Below the pieces are notes generated by a model. The model was not told the origin of the DNA. It searched no databases and saw only the letters and a list, made by a program, of their open reading frames with translations. A DNA stretch of 64,000 bases, taken from positions 124,001-188,000 of the forward strand of contig JAHEFG010000043.1 of NCBI GenBank assembly GCA_024640305.1, read 5' to 3'. The DNA is from Gammaproteobacteria bacterium. Its GTDB lineage: Bacteria; Pseudomonadota; Gammaproteobacteria; Steroidobacterales; Woeseiaceae. Positions 63,491 through 64,000 of the stretch are shown here, piece after piece. Position 1 is the stretch's first letter; each line of letters opens with the position of its first letter. The translations under genes and the position numbers were made by a program.

Positions 63491-64000
63491 GTGGCGGTAG
63501 ATAACATCGGCTTACCCGGCTTAAGGGGAACAGACCACATCGGTTTTACGGTACCGAACCTTGAAGAAGCGGTCGACTTCTTTGTAAATGTTATTGGTTG
63601 CGAGAAGTTTTACGAACTGGGCCCGATTAAATCCGATGATGACTGGATGCAGACTCACCTCAATACTCATCCTCGAGCGGTTATGACGAAGCAGTGGTTT
63701 CTGCGCTGCAAGAACGGTTCGAACTTCGAAATCTTCGAGTACGATGCACCAGATCAAAATACAAGCCAGCCAAGCAACAGCGATATTGGTGGCCATCATC
63801 TTGCATTTTATGTCGACGACTTTGATGCAGCACTTGCGTTTCTGAAGAGCAAAGGCGTCAGGATCCTCGGCGAGCCAACCGTACGTACAGTGGGTCCGGT
63901 TGCCGGGCAGACCTGGGTCTATTTCCTTGCACCATGGGGTATGCAACTGGAGTTGGTGAGCTATCCAAACGGCAAGGGTTATGAAAAAGAGACATCAAGG
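63491..64000 (+). CDS. VOC-superfamily (glyoxalase/dioxygenase) protein, incomplete at window edge
   Basis: Opens with GTG at 63491 and runs off the right end. GTDHIGFTVPNLEEAVDFFV gives the first metal His, FLRCKNGSNFEIFEYDA the Glu of the first module, GGHHLAFYVDDFDAALAFL the second His, and WGMQLELVSYPNGK the second Glu. Metal ligands of a complete H/E/H/E site are all present. Such proteins range from glyoxalase I and epimerases to extradiol dioxygenases. The gene belongs to the M24 / SSADH / E1 operon. Its C-terminus cannot be seen. Confidence 0.85.
   Translation, partial: MAVDNIGLPGLRGTDHIGFTVPNLEEAVDFFVNVIGCEKFYELGPIKSDDDWMQTHLNTHPRAVMTKQWFLRCKNGSNFEIFEYDAPDQNTSQPSNSDIGGHHLAFYVDDFDAALAFLKSKGVRILGEPTVRTVGPVAGQTWVYFLAPWGMQLELVSYPNGKGYEKETSR

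Overview
The window looks like the chromosome of a Gram-negative, probably aquatic gammaproteobacterium. It has TonB-dependent uptake, the TamA/TamB outer-membrane module, TolC/RND efflux, RimK, and the N-terminal type of TolB/TPR membrane protein common in heterotrophic marine gammaproteobacteria. A Woeseia-like relative is a guess from gene style and was not tested. I see no phage, transposase, CRISPR array or rRNA. One tRNA-Arg(CCG) is present.

Layout. 1-6252: partial LysR regulator, CapA-like protein, TonB-dependent receptor and SGNH hydrolase. 6282-8946: type I sulfide:quinone oxidoreductase (sqr) divergent from a SqrR/BigR-type persulfide-sensor gene and a DUF302 gene, then a TerB-like protein. 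9096-9570: tRNA-Arg followed by a hairpin-rich spacer that ends in a second copy of the last 19 nt of the tRNA. 9571-19799 (minus strand): TolB/TPR protein, then a methylmalonyl-CoA (propionate) operon of scpA, pccB, pccA, meaB, an epimerase-like VOC gene and a FabD-like acyltransferase. 19980-25041: ABM monooxygenase-like protein, thioredoxin-family protein, FrsA-like hydrolase, and a two-gene electron-transfer unit in which a monoheme cytochrome c is fused to a predicted outer-membrane barrel, followed by a pentaheme cytochrome. 25057-33761: CPBP protease and HTH regulator with twin palindromes between them, then tamB-tamA, a ZntB/CorA-type transporter and a CaCA exchanger. 33792-37311: mscS and a rimB / AspA-like / rimK operon. 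37334-43236: tolC, a second SqrR-like ArsR gene, an RND adaptor and an RND pump. 43351-51327: threonine dehydratase-like enzyme, half-size CaCA protein, beta-CASP hydrolase, Ca2+-type P-ATPase, sulfate adenylyltransferase and a calcineurin-like phosphodiesterase. 51335-57981: a second FrsA-like hydrolase, then a five-gene periplasmic redox cluster (beta-propeller, cytochrome c/cupredoxin fusion, CcdA/DsbD-like membrane protein, second beta-propeller, SCO). 58012-64000: cysteine-less FmdB-like protein and a catabolic operon (M24 peptidase-like protein, succinate-semialdehyde-type dehydrogenase, E1 alpha-beta fusion, VOC protein) that runs off the end.

Together the genes suggest an aerobic heterotroph that oxidises sulfide, disposes of propionyl-CoA, and has much periplasmic and outer-membrane redox machinery. 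The two strongest candidates for undescribed biology are the fused cytochrome-barrel plus pentaheme pair (22341-25041) and the propeller / cytochrome-cupredoxin / CcdA-like / SCO cluster (52743-57981). Other points of interest are two ArsR regulators that share the SqrR cysteine pair at the same 66-residue spacing, and the duplicated tRNA 3' end. Function calls rest on motif reading only; no database search was possible.
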